Virus record (IMG/VR): IMGVR_UViG_3300032242_002454
Coordinates: 140,626 to 204,625 of that record
Reading direction: 5' to 3' (one strand)
Length of the DNA: 64,000 nt
From: a virus
Shown: positions 46,801 to 55,159 of the stretch, in pieces
Layout of the letters: each line of letters starts with the position of its first letter
How positions within the stretch are numbered: position 1 is the first letter of the stretch
Translations under genes and position numbers: made by a program
Notes under the pieces: model-generated
Told to the model about the DNA's origin: nothing
Databases searched by the model: none
The model's input: only the letters and a program-made list of their open reading frames with translations

Positions 46801-47873
46801 ATATACTAGGACATGGAATTTTTACAGATAAATCTACTAACAATAGTAATCAAGTGTCTTTATTAGACTTTTATGATTCCTCTGCTAATCAAGCTAACTC
46901 AACAGGAATTTTTCAATTTCATGATCGGTCTCAAAATAGTGGAATTTTAACAGGTCAAACAATATTTTTGAATGATAGTAAAATCTATGGGGAATGTTTT
47001 GGAAAAATATTTCTATATGATTCATCAATCAATAGTGGACTATTGTCAGGGACAATACTTCTCCAAGGATCAGGATCTAATCCTCCTTCTAATCGTTCTT
47101 TAATAATAGGAGATAGTGATACTGTATTAGTATTAGCTGAAAACAATGGACAAATAGTAGGAAATAGTATATTTACTTCTGGTATTAATAAGGGATTTAT
47201 TGAAAAAGGATCATTTTTTAATAGTACTAATGATAGTAATGGAATAGTTTCTGGTGAAGGTAAATTTTATGATAGCGCAAATCTTGGAAATGTTAAAACA
47301 ACCGCTCTTTTTTATGGAAGTGGTTATAATCTAGGTAGTGGGTCTGTGGGTATATTTAATAATCAATCAACTAATAGTGGTACAATACTTGATGGGACTT
47401 TCTACAATAACTCAAAAAATGCTTCAACGGTATATTTCAGTAGATTTTATAACTCTTCTTACAACGCCAGCAATGCACAGAGCACACCCTTTGCATTATT
47501 CTATGACACATCTATTAATTATGGATCTATTGATAGTGCATATTTTGATAATCAATCTACTAATGATTTTGTTGGTATAGTAGTGGACTCAGGAACTTTT
47601 ACTAATGGAGCAATAAATAGTGGTCAAATAAAAGGAATTGGTGTTTTTAATAATAGCAGTATAAATAAAGGTTCCATAGATGGTTATGCTATATTCAATG
47701 GTTCAAACTGTATAGAAGGCACTCTTAAATCTGATGCTTTATTTACAAATTATAGTTTTTGTTCAAATACTACAATATATGGATCAGCTATTTTTAATAG
47801 TGGATCATGTTATAATAAAAATACTACCATTATAAAAGGATCTATCACAAAACCACCAGACTGCAATCCATAG
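43866..47873 (+). CDS. Giant Asn/Ser/Gly-rich solenoid-like protein
   Basis: This 1335-residue protein is the largest gene in the window. After about 60 unique residues (with a few Cys and Trp) it is built of many 14-18-residue units of the type SxNxGxIxxxGxFxxxS, for example INSGTIIDYGSFYKS. Such units are typical of beta-solenoid tail spikes and adhesins. It has no obvious catalytic domain. It probably binds host surfaces or forms a long virion fibre. The strong bias to Asn, Ser, Gly, Ile and Phe gives it its own codon pattern. Confidence 0.75.
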   Translation: MSPSTWCDKDHWYSDQNLTEKNNSIPKNEIDDVEIEGTGYTYSIIDSTCFGRMPFLKCHNLNVVIATGVIIGEGGLQFSCANLAADTVFLGPQNITCQHWNINEFCNWDISTLITYPGHKSTFLNQIIFSNLNSGSLDHTYINECYVKSNILNLDHCYFHGTDDITTYISCSSGLLINSQANNNKIYWEGNFWISGTTIDDQSGFNNESKLRGSGQGTFDFTRSTNFAALDGDIKFGHNSKNYGNLYGNPIFSGGSRNYGIIVGDCIFSGENSANYGTISGTSIFVSGALNSGIITQPCIFYSGTNNFGTLKDFSLFYYAYNGGSLNNGSKFICSENMSIGLIPSGDVIFISGINRGNLATSGKISFSSGCQNFGNLTSPSAEISFDFYSNNMDQSEIKTSGFVTFGTGCANLGLIKNGIFNSSSQNYGTISNTGIFKDFSINTGIITTGIFYNLSVNGGKIIDLGQFYGSSTNTYYDITVNTTGIFNDSSINNGFLKNGSFYNNSINNSGSTARIKTSGMFYNSSKNYGSGSNIFFYDNSRNGVSGIVESGRFLSHSINSSGAIIQSLAYFSGNSINCGNIFLSGNCDIVFNENSINSGIINKDLVVLFSGYSSNNNYVKNAEFYNSGQNAVMGTGYKLSFFNESFNKGYIDPTGLFYDKSMNLNNGIIINAIFYDKSSNSSSMRRPLVSGYEFLTSGNRILKITDTAINFGELNNVDVSFSGASINQGTITWKFNPLFIYTSSGIFNTGTTPYSFVATGIFLQNYSGASIPTVNFNEYSTNQANIVGYRDVLFNGTTIIDYSGGVTNYGSISTYPPVPKDSFCVSFINGTNYGPIQNLSIFYKSINYDVLFIAEFDQSINSGTIIDYGSFYKSINYGNVNYGFFQSKSINSGIVNIGNFQQSYNFNRINIGDFYQGSINTLSGIISNSGSFFSNNPPSINYSTIITPIICFSGDSKNMGRVMEAYFSGTAINDVSGNILGHGIFTDKSTNNSNQVSLLDFYDSSANQANSTGIFQFHDRSQNSGILTGQTIFLNDSKIYGECFGKIFLYDSSINSGLLSGTILLQGSGSNPPSNRSLIIGDSDTVLVLAENNGQIVGNSIFTSGINKGFIEKGSFFNSTNDSNGIVSGEGKFYDSANLGNVKTTALFYGSGYNLGSGSVGIFNNQSTNSGTILDGTFYNNSKNASTVYFSRFYNSSYNASNAQSTPFALFYDTSINYGSIDSAYFDNQSTNDFVGIVVDSGTFTNGAINSGQIKGIGVFNNSSINKGSIDGYAIFNGSNCIEGTLKSDALFTNYSFCSNTTIYGSAIFNSGSCYNKNTTIIKGSITKPPDCNP

Positions 47874-47894
47874 TTTCTTTAAAAAATAATGGAC

Positions 47895-47922
47895 TTGTCT
47901 TACTCTCTCTAGAAAGTATAAT
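47895..47922 (+). promoter_or_regulatory. Candidate promoter at dCMP deaminase
   Basis: TTGTCT (47895-47900), 16 bases and TATAAT (47917-47922). The -10 box ends six bases ahead of the ATG at 47928, so a transcript from it would be nearly leaderless. Confidence 0.4.
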
Positions 47923-47927
47923 GTTCT

Positions 47928-48395
47928 ATGAGACCAAACTGGCAAGAATACTTCATAGGGCTGGCACATGCTGTGGCTGCTCGTAGTCACGACATTCAAA
48001 CTCAACATGGCTGTATTATTACTGACCATAATAACAGGATTTTAGGATTAGGATATAATGGATTCCCCAAAGGACTTGATGATACTAAACTTCCCAATAC
48101 TAGACCAGATAAATATCCTTGGATGATACATGCAGAGCGTAACGCCCTCTCAAACTGCACCATTCGACCTGATAATGGAATAGCATATGTAACTGGCCAA
48201 TCTTGTAATGATTGTATAATGGCTCTTTGGCAAGAGGGAATTACTAAAGTATATATGAGAAAAAATCACGGAACCCATTTATTTGATGAAGAACAACAAA
48301 AAAGATTTGATTTGTTTATAGGAATGAGTGGTCTTAGTGTAGAATATATAAGTCCCGATTTATCCTGGCTAGAAGGATTGGTGAAACATGCTTAG
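47928..48395 (+). CDS. dCMP/deoxycytidylate deaminase-like
   Basis: This 155-residue protein has the zinc and catalytic motifs of the cytidine deaminase superfamily: HGCIITDHN, HAERNAL with the proton-shuttle Glu, and QSCNDCIMAL for the zinc Cys pair. dCMP deaminase makes dUMP for thymidylate. It starts the glycan island but belongs to the nucleotide set with the RNR at 55160. Length is slightly short of the typical 150-180. Confidence 0.82.
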   Translation: MRPNWQEYFIGLAHAVAARSHDIQTQHGCIITDHNNRILGLGYNGFPKGLDDTKLPNTRPDKYPWMIHAERNALSNCTIRPDNGIAYVTGQSCNDCIMALWQEGITKVYMRKNHGTHLFDEEQQKRFDLFIGMSGLSVEYISPDLSWLEGLVKHA

Positions 48396-48984
48396 ATATG
48401 ATATTATCAACTCTCTCATTAAAAAATATAATTTGACTAAATATTTAGAGATTGGTATTTTTAATGGACATAACTTTAAAGAAATTAAGGCTCCTCTAAA
48501 ACATGGTGTTGATCCAGGAGCAGAAGGAATAATAGCTGCTGAAGTTACTCATCCATTTACATCAGATAGATTTTTTGAGTCCATAGATCAAGGCTATTTA
48601 TATGATATTATCTTTATAGATGGATTGCATTATGCTGATCAAGTAGCTAAAGATATTAAAAATTCACTAAATCATGTAACTCCTAATGGATTTATTTTAT
48701 TGCATGATTGCCTACCACCAGATTATGACCATCAAGTTGTTCCTAGAAAACAGGCTGGTTGGACTGGAGATGTATGGAGAGCTTTTGTTGGATTTAAACA
48801 AACTAACTCTTTATTCTCTTGTGTGGTTGATACAGATTTAGGTGTGGGAATTATAAAAAATAGTCCAGAAATAGAGCATAAAGATTTTTCTCCTGTTGAT
48901 ATGACATATGAAGAATTTGCCAATAATTCTAAACAGTTATTGAATTTAATTTCTTGTCAGGAATTTTTGGATAGTGATATATGA
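48388..48984 (+). CDS. SAM-dependent methyltransferase-like protein
   Basis: This 198-residue protein has a class I fold with YLEIGIFNGHNF, YDIIFIDGLHYADQV and GFILLHDCLPPDYDH. It belongs to the Methyltransf_24-like sugar or small-molecule methylases. It overlaps the deaminase by eight bases and sits in the glycan island, so a sugar methylation role is likely. Confidence 0.72.
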   Translation: MLRYDIINSLIKKYNLTKYLEIGIFNGHNFKEIKAPLKHGVDPGAEGIIAAEVTHPFTSDRFFESIDQGYLYDIIFIDGLHYADQVAKDIKNSLNHVTPNGFILLHDCLPPDYDHQVVPRKQAGWTGDVWRAFVGFKQTNSLFSCVVDTDLGVGIIKNSPEIEHKDFSPVDMTYEEFANNSKQLLNLISCQEFLDSDI

Positions 48985-49625
48985 TTTCATATTGTACTAT
49001 AGTTTATCAAGAAAATGATGAAGTCATTCGTCTATTAAATCAGCTTAAAACTATTTCTACAGCAGATGATGAGATTATTGTGGTCCAATCTTATAGAAAT
49101 AAAGAAGAAAAACAGACAGAATGGTATCAATCTATCAAGCGATCTATTTTAGAATTCACCAATATTATTTATGGAGATTTTCATTTTGATACCAATTTTT
49201 CAAAAATGAAAAATTATATGACCTCCCTAGCTACGAAAGACTATATATTTAATCTTGATGCAGATGAGTACATGCTTGATGAATCGTATTCTATTATTAG
49301 AACTATTTTATTAGAAAATCCTCAAGTTGATTTGTACTATTTACCTAGGATCAATACTGTTGCCAATATTACTCAAGAAGATATTGATAACTGGGGTTGG
49401 AGCCTTAATGAATTTGGGTGGGTAAACTGGCCAGATTATCAAACACGAATCTATAAAAATAACAAATCTATCCAATGGCTAGGAGTGGTACATGAGCACT
49501 TGTCTGGACAAAAAAATTATGCCACTATACCCCCAGACCCAAAATTGGCTATTATTCATCATAAAGATATAGTAAAACAAAGAGGACAAAATTTGTTTTA
49601 TAATCAAATATCCTCCACTTCTTAA
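48981..49625 (+). CDS. GT2-type glycosyltransferase
   Basis: This 214-residue GT-A protein has CTIVYQENDEVIRLLNQL at the start, DEIIVVQSY, and the metal-binding NLDADEYM. The WLGVVHEHLSG and AIIHHKDI segments complete the usual fold. It probably adds a sugar to a phage or host glycan. It overlaps the previous gene by four bases. Confidence 0.8.
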   Translation: MISYCTIVYQENDEVIRLLNQLKTISTADDEIIVVQSYRNKEEKQTEWYQSIKRSILEFTNIIYGDFHFDTNFSKMKNYMTSLATKDYIFNLDADEYMLDESYSIIRTILLENPQVDLYYLPRINTVANITQEDIDNWGWSLNEFGWVNWPDYQTRIYKNNKSIQWLGVVHEHLSGQKNYATIPPDPKLAIIHHKDIVKQRGQNLFYNQISSTS

Positions 49626-49651
49626 TCGTAATTTAACCTAAATAACACTTT

Positions 49652-50224
49652 ATGTATTACTTCAATAATGCTATTGATGGCCCGTGTGATTTTTACGATT
49701 TATATGATCTTATCATTCGTAAAATGCCTTACAACTTCAAGTTTGCAGAAGTGGGTGTGGGTAAAGGTAAAAGTTTGGCATTTTTTGTAGCACACTCGCT
49801 TAATCTACAACAACGAGGACAAATATTTGCAGTAGATAGCTGGGAAGGTTTTAAAGAGAATATGGATCAAACTAGTTCTTTTTTTGAACCTATACTACAG
49901 AACAATCCCAATGGTTTATATGAGCTATTTCTAAAAAATATTTCTCCCGGTAAAACTCTTGTTACTATAATCAAAAAAAATATAATCAATGCTGCTAAAA
50001 CTTTTGATAATAATTCTTTAAATGGTATTTTTATCAAGACTAGTCATGATTATGAAGAGGTATTAAAAGATTTGATAGCATGGTATCCAAAAAAAATTGA
50101 AGATGGTGTTTTTTGTGGACATGATTATATTTCACCAGGAATAAGAAAAGCAGTAGATGAATTTGCTACATTAAAGAATCTCAAAATTAGTCCTATAGGA
50201 GCAACAAGCTGGATTATCCAATGA
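49652..50224 (+). CDS. Methyltransferase-like protein
   Basis: This 190-residue protein has FAEVGVGKGKSLAF (SAM loop), AVDSWEGFKENM and GVFCGHDYISPGIRKAVDEF. The usual IDGDHSYE is changed to IKTSHDYEE, but the rest of the Methyltransf_24 fold is intact. It probably methylates a sugar. Confidence 0.68.
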   Translation: MYYFNNAIDGPCDFYDLYDLIIRKMPYNFKFAEVGVGKGKSLAFFVAHSLNLQQRGQIFAVDSWEGFKENMDQTSSFFEPILQNNPNGLYELFLKNISPGKTLVTIIKKNIINAAKTFDNNSLNGIFIKTSHDYEEVLKDLIAWYPKKIEDGVFCGHDYISPGIRKAVDEFATLKNLKISPIGATSWIIQ

Positions 50225-50976
50225 ATAATTTACTATTTCATTTTTATTGTAAAAAACACCCAATGACAACCTATGCTATAGAGCAATTGTCTAAACACCT
50301 ATACATATTTGATGAATATAAGCATATTAGTATATCAATACCATTGAACTATACAGAAGAAGATTATGAAGTGTTACTATCTATACTTGAGAAGTTTGAA
50401 AAAACCTGTTTAATTACCATTTGTCTGAATGATCCAAAAATAAGAGAAGGTAAAACATTCTATACTTCTCATCTTCCGCTATTGTCTAAACATATTGAAA
50501 ATAAGATATTATCAGATGATAATTATACTTTCTATGGACATAGCAAAGGAAATAGTCATGAGACTGGAAATTTTGGAATAAATTGTTGGGTTAAATATCT
50601 TTGGAAATACAATATAGAACTATTTTATAGCAAAGTTAAACCACATTTTGGCAATTACAAATTTATTGGTGTTAATAAAACCAAAGTACAGGCTAGTTTG
50701 CCATTAGCGTGGTTTCCGCCATTTCATTACCAAGGTACTTTTTATTGGTTTCAAACAAAAATACTACAAGAAAATAATTGGAATAAACAAACTGGACATA
50801 TATTAGATGTAGAGCTATGGCCTGGTTATATGGTGCATCCAAAAGAAGCTTTAGATGTTTATGTTCCAACCAAAGAAGATGGTACGGAGATAGACTGTAT
50901 TCATTTTTATAAGACTAATGATGAACTTAAAAAAATATGTGAAAAAATATTAAATGACAATGAAAATCTTTTATAG
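50221..50976 (+). CDS. Glycan-island protein of HSKG type, copy 1
   Basis: This 251-residue protein contains LLFHFYCKKHPMTTYAI, YTFYGHSKGNSHETG and FHYQGTFYWFQTK, then VELWPGYMVHP. A near relative lies at 51652. This pattern occurs in uncharacterised glycosyltransferase-like proteins of polysaccharide loci. The context strongly suggests a sugar-transfer role, but no donor motif is certain. Confidence 0.55.
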   Translation: MNNLLFHFYCKKHPMTTYAIEQLSKHLYIFDEYKHISISIPLNYTEEDYEVLLSILEKFEKTCLITICLNDPKIREGKTFYTSHLPLLSKHIENKILSDDNYTFYGHSKGNSHETGNFGINCWVKYLWKYNIELFYSKVKPHFGNYKFIGVNKTKVQASLPLAWFPPFHYQGTFYWFQTKILQENNWNKQTGHILDVELWPGYMVHPKEALDVYVPTKEDGTEIDCIHFYKTNDELKKICEKILNDNENLL

Positions 50977-51655
50977 AATATCTGATCAAGGATATAATAA
51001 AATTAAACCTTCATATATTAACAATGAAAATTGTTTAAAAAACTTTTGTCATATTTTTTATGATTATTTAGATAATATATTTATTATAGCAGATAATATT
51101 TCTTATGATACAACAAATATGGTTAAAAAGTATATTAAAAATGATATCATGCATACATCCATTGGTCATGGAGCAGGAACTTTTAATCTGGCTTTAGATA
51201 AAGCTCTATCATTGCCTGATGACGAAATAGTTTACTTTGTAGAAAACGACTATCTTCACAAACCAATAGCTCCACAAATTTTATTAGAAGGTTTATCTTT
51301 AGATCCTGCTTTTGTGACGTTATATGATCATCCAGATAAATACATGGATCCGGCTAGTGGAGGTAATCCATTTTGTCAAGGTAATGCAGAAAATACTAGA
51401 GTTTATCTTACAAATTCATGTCATTGGAAAATCACAAACTCAACTACTATGACTTTTGCTAGCAAAGTAGACACACTCAAAAAATATGAAAAAATTATTA
51501 GGGAATGGACAAAAGACCGTCATCCTAATGATTTTCAAATGTTTATAGAATTAGCTAAACAACAGGCTTTTTTAATTTCTTCTATTCCGGGATATTCAAC
51601 TCATGGAGAAACCGCTTGGTTGGCTCCTCTAATTAACTGGAGCGATATATTATGA
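50960..51655 (+). CDS. Glycosyltransferase-like protein
   Basis: This 231-residue protein is read from ATG 50960 (an alternative ATG lies at 50954). It has MKIFYRISDQGYNKIKPSYI and FNLALDKALSLP, and the acidic site VYFVENDYLHKP resembles the metal site of GT-A enzymes. It ends GYSTHGETAWLAPLINW. It overlaps the HSKG proteins on both sides. Confidence 0.62.
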   Translation: MKIFYRISDQGYNKIKPSYINNENCLKNFCHIFYDYLDNIFIIADNISYDTTNMVKKYIKNDIMHTSIGHGAGTFNLALDKALSLPDDEIVYFVENDYLHKPIAPQILLEGLSLDPAFVTLYDHPDKYMDPASGGNPFCQGNAENTRVYLTNSCHWKITNSTTMTFASKVDTLKKYEKIIREWTKDRHPNDFQMFIELAKQQAFLISSIPGYSTHGETAWLAPLINWSDIL

Positions 51656-52494
51656 ATTTATGGAATTGGTTTTTTCCAACAAAAGAAACAGACACCACTG
51701 TAACACAAGAGCCTATCTCTGATGTTGCTATAGATGGAGAAATAAAAGATGATCCAGTATTTAATTTGATTTTTCATTTTCATTGTGTCAGACATGAAAA
51801 AGTTTGCTATTCAATTGCAAAAATAGAACAACACCTAGATATTTTTAACGGACATAAAATTTTTACTGTTTCATCTCCAGACAATACATTTCATAATAAT
51901 CCTATTTTTGAATTAATAGTTAAAAAATTTGCTAAAAAAAATGTTTATATTATTCCTGTTATTAATGATAGTGAAGTTAGAGAGACTTTACATTTTTTTG
52001 ATAAAGCTTGTCCATTACTAAATAATTTATTAAAAGCTCATAAACAAGAAAATAGTTATACCTTTTACGGACACAGTAAAGGCTGTACACATGCAGAAAA
52101 AACTTATTCTATTACTTGCTGGGTTAATACATTATTTAAATATAACCTAGATTTATTTTACAATAAAATTAAACCAGAACTCTTAACTAATAAGTATAAA
52201 TTTGTTGGTTGTTTAAAAAGAAATGGTAGTTCATTTGGTGCAGCTTTTCATTATTGTGGAACATTTTTTTGGTTTAGTTCAAATCTAACAGAAAATACTT
52301 ATAGAACACATGAACATAAATTAGGGTTGGAGATGTGGCCAGGATATGTTGCCAATGACTCTGAATGTTTATCAGTATTTGATCTTGAAATTACAGATCC
52401 ATATAAATATGATTTTTGGTATAATTTAGTTTATGGCAGAGTAATAGAGAGACCCATCACCTGCTCTTGTGCATCAATAGGAGACCAGATATGA
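51652..52494 (+). CDS. Glycan-island protein of HSKG type, copy 2
   Basis: This 280-residue paralogue of the protein at 50221 shares IFHFHCVRHEKVCYSI, YTFYGHSKGCTHAEKT, FHYCGTFFWFSSN and LEMWPGYVAND. It adds an N-terminal 35 residues. Two diverged copies flanking a glycosyltransferase-like gene suggest successive steps on one glycan. Confidence 0.55.
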   Translation: MNLWNWFFPTKETDTTVTQEPISDVAIDGEIKDDPVFNLIFHFHCVRHEKVCYSIAKIEQHLDIFNGHKIFTVSSPDNTFHNNPIFELIVKKFAKKNVYIIPVINDSEVRETLHFFDKACPLLNNLLKAHKQENSYTFYGHSKGCTHAEKTYSITCWVNTLFKYNLDLFYNKIKPELLTNKYKFVGCLKRNGSSFGAAFHYCGTFFWFSSNLTENTYRTHEHKLGLEMWPGYVANDSECLSVFDLEITDPYKYDFWYNLVYGRVIERPITCSCASIGDQI

Positions 52495-53309
52495 TTTCAG
52501 CAATTATTCCATCTTTCAAAAATCCTAAATGTTTAGAAATTTGTATTAAATCTTTTCTTGATACACAAACAACAAACAGCGAACTAATATGTGTCATTGA
52601 TGGTTTTGTTGATATGTATGAAGAAATGGCTACTAAATATATAGATAATCCTTTAGTGAAATTCGCGGTTAATGAAACAAATAAAGGTATGCCATTTTCT
52701 ATCAATTTAGGAGCATATTATTCTATTAATCCATGGTTATTAATATTGAATGATGATAATGTATTTCCTAAAAATTGGGATACTATTTTACTAAGTCAGA
52801 TGAATAAAAATATAGTCATATCTCCTAATCAAATAGAAAGAAATGATAGTATCTTTAATTTTATCAAATATGATTTTGGTACAATAGACAACTTTAAATA
52901 CGAGGATTTTCTAGAGATAGAACCCACATTAAGAGAAAATAGTGGTCTTACAAATGACGGAGAAATATTCCCATTTTGTATTAGTAAAAAACTGTTTATG
53001 GCAGTTGGAGGTTTTGACCTTGTATATCCTTCTCCATTTGTTTGCGACTGGGATTTTTTCTTAAAATTGGAATTATTGGGTATACAATTTCGTAGAACAC
53101 GACAATTAAATTTTTATCATTTTGGAAGTATGGCTACAAAAAAATCTTCTAATATAGAGGATGCTGATTACTTTAGGAATAGTGAAAATATTGCATCCGA
53201 AGTATTTTCTCAAAAATGGGGATTTGAGCCGATTATTCAAAGGCCATCCAATTCACATAAACCAGATACCACAGAAATTATTAGAGGAATTAATTATTAT
53301 GAAGAATAA
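52491..53309 (+). CDS. GT2-family glycosyltransferase
   Basis: This 272-residue protein is read from ATG 52491 (AGGAGA at 52479-52484). It has the GT2 opening ISAIIPSFKNPKCLEICIKS, ICVIDGFVD, a donor site ILNDDNVFPKNW and FPFCISKKLFMAVGGFD with WDFFLKLELLG. This is the classical GT-A layout. The donor sugar is unknown. Confidence 0.82.
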   Translation: MISAIIPSFKNPKCLEICIKSFLDTQTTNSELICVIDGFVDMYEEMATKYIDNPLVKFAVNETNKGMPFSINLGAYYSINPWLLILNDDNVFPKNWDTILLSQMNKNIVISPNQIERNDSIFNFIKYDFGTIDNFKYEDFLEIEPTLRENSGLTNDGEIFPFCISKKLFMAVGGFDLVYPSPFVCDWDFFLKLELLGIQFRRTRQLNFYHFGSMATKKSSNIEDADYFRNSENIASEVFSQKWGFEPIIQRPSNSHKPDTTEIIRGINYYEE

Positions 53310-54300
53310 AATTCTTATTACTGGCAATGCAGGATTATTAGGTTCTAATTTAGCCGATTACATTATACAAAACTATCCAAAATATAGTGTCTATGGAATA
53401 GATGACCTTAGTGGTGGATATAAAGATAATATTAATCCTAATGTTCATTTTTATCAGATGAATATTTTGGATCCAGAGTTCGATAATATTTTTAACGCCA
53501 TTAAACCTGATTATGTATTTCATTTAGCTGCTTATGCAGCAGAGGGTCTAAGTCCTTTTATAAGACAGTTTAATTACAACAATAATTTACTTTCAACTGC
53601 TCGCGTAATAAATAATTGCATCAAGTATAATATAACCAGATTAGTTTTTACATCCAGTATGGCAGTTTATGGAGATAATCCTACTCCATTTGATGAATCC
53701 ATGAGACAGAAACCAATAGATCCTTATGGAATAGCAAAGTATGCTTGTGAAATGGATATACAAGTAGCTGGAGAACAACATGGATTAGATTGGTGCATTA
53801 TTAGACCACATAATGTATATGGTAGAAAACAAAACATTTGGGACAAATATCGTAATGTTCTTGGTATATGGATGTATCAACACCTAGAAGGTCGGCCTAT
53901 TACTATTTTTGGTGATGGCGAACAAAAGAGGGCCTTTAGTCACATTAATGACAGTGTGGGACCATTGTTTAAAGCAGCTATAGAACCACAAGCCTCCAAG
54001 CAGATTATAAATCTAGGAGGTATCTACGAGTGTTCTATTAATGAAGCAGCAGACGCTCTATTGTCTGTGGTTGGTGGGCAAGCAGATAAGATTTATCTGG
54101 AAGGTAGACACGAAGTTAAATATGCCTATCCAACTTATCAAAAGTCTGTTGACATTTTAGGATTTGAGCATATAACATCTCTATCAGATGGCTTAAGCGA
54201 CATGTGGACATGGGCAAGAACTCAACCACGACGTTCAAGGTTTGTCTGGAGCCACTACGAAATAGATAAAGGAATATATTCATTTTGGAAAACCGCATAA
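53299..54300 (+). CDS. NAD-dependent nucleotide-sugar epimerase (GalE-like)
   Basis: This 333-residue SDR protein has GNAGLLGSNLADY (NAD loop), YGIDDLSGGYKDN, VFTSSMAVYGDN with the catalytic Ser, and YGIAKYACEM with the Tyr-Lys pair. RPHNVYGRKQN is the sugar site. It supplies a nucleotide sugar to the surrounding transferases. ATG 53299 overlaps the previous stop. Confidence 0.88.
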   Translation: MKNKILITGNAGLLGSNLADYIIQNYPKYSVYGIDDLSGGYKDNINPNVHFYQMNILDPEFDNIFNAIKPDYVFHLAAYAAEGLSPFIRQFNYNNNLLSTARVINNCIKYNITRLVFTSSMAVYGDNPTPFDESMRQKPIDPYGIAKYACEMDIQVAGEQHGLDWCIIRPHNVYGRKQNIWDKYRNVLGIWMYQHLEGRPITIFGDGEQKRAFSHINDSVGPLFKAAIEPQASKQIINLGGIYECSINEAADALLSVVGGQADKIYLEGRHEVKYAYPTYQKSVDILGFEHITSLSDGLSDMWTWARTQPRRSRFVWSHYEIDKGIYSFWKTA

Positions 54301-55112
54301 AACTTAAGGATATCGTTTCTCGTTCTTTATTTGGTTCTCTGGGAACTATAATAAATGAAGAGCACTTATCTATGTTTTTATCTTTTTCCAAATATAATGC
54401 TGATTTTCTAAACTCTTTCCCTAAAGTTGTTTATTGTCTCAATGGAAATAAAGAATTAATAGAAGCCTCTCAGAATTTTTTGAGGGAGTTTTTAACTACA
54501 GATCTTAGCATTATTGCTGTAGAGAATTTAGGACACACATTTGGAACATTTTTTAATGATGGAAAAATCTTTTCTTTTGCTGACTCTTTTGATTATGACT
54601 ATCTTTGGAAATTTTCCAACGACGTAGTTGTGACTAAAGATATTTTCAATAAATATGTTACTGCAAATAAAGGGTTCTATTACATAAACAATATTGGTTA
54701 TAATGTTTTTAATACATATGATAAGACTAAATTGGTTGAAGTTTTAATGGATCAATCTTTTTATTATCCACAAACCAATTATTACATCATTAAAAATCAT
54801 ACCAAATTTTATCCTGATGAAGACCTAATCTATCGGCTAAAAGCAGAACATGAGAATATTAAGAAAGAAAACCCCACTATTCAACCGTGGCACTCTATTG
54901 AGGGTTGTGATTCTGAGCATATGTTGGCCAAAACAGTAGAGAATAATAATCTATCCAAAGAGCATTTATTGTCGGAATCTTCAGTAAGAGCAGTAATAGA
55001 TTTTATTGATCAACATAAAATACATGATGGCAGTCATAAAAATATTGCCTATTCTGAACTTGGAGGACTTTGCCATCTTCATTATCCCAACCATAATTCA
55101 TACCTGATCTAG
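54285..55112 (+). CDS. Glycosyltransferase-like protein
   Basis: This 275-residue protein starts at TTG 54285 (AAGGA at 54269); the first in-frame ATG is about 29 codons later. It has VYCLNGNKELIEASQNFL, WKFSNDVVVTKDIF, which resembles a glycosyltransferase metal site, and a Lys-rich end. It is the last gene of the glycan island. Confidence 0.55.
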   Translation: MENRIKLKDIVSRSLFGSLGTIINEEHLSMFLSFSKYNADFLNSFPKVVYCLNGNKELIEASQNFLREFLTTDLSIIAVENLGHTFGTFFNDGKIFSFADSFDYDYLWKFSNDVVVTKDIFNKYVTANKGFYYINNIGYNVFNTYDKTKLVEVLMDQSFYYPQTNYYIIKNHTKFYPDEDLIYRLKAEHENIKKENPTIQPWHSIEGCDSEHMLAKTVENNNLSKEHLLSESSVRAVIDFIDQHKIHDGSHKNIAYSELGGLCHLHYPNHNSYLI

Positions 55113-55113
55113 T

Positions 55114-55123
55114 GGTGTACTAA
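55114..55123 (+). promoter_or_regulatory. GGTGTA leader motif
   Basis: GGTGTACTAA occurs just after the glycan island, 46 bases ahead of the RNR start. It is the most degenerate member of the set. Confidence 0.3.
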
Positions 55124-55159
55124 CTAGTCTACATCATAATTAATTTTTAAGGAGTATCC

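Noticed and set aside
43866-47873. Recent integration of a host adhesin
   Set aside because: Composition is unusual, but the gene is flush with phage neighbours, lacks a signal peptide or anchor, and its bias follows from its repeats.
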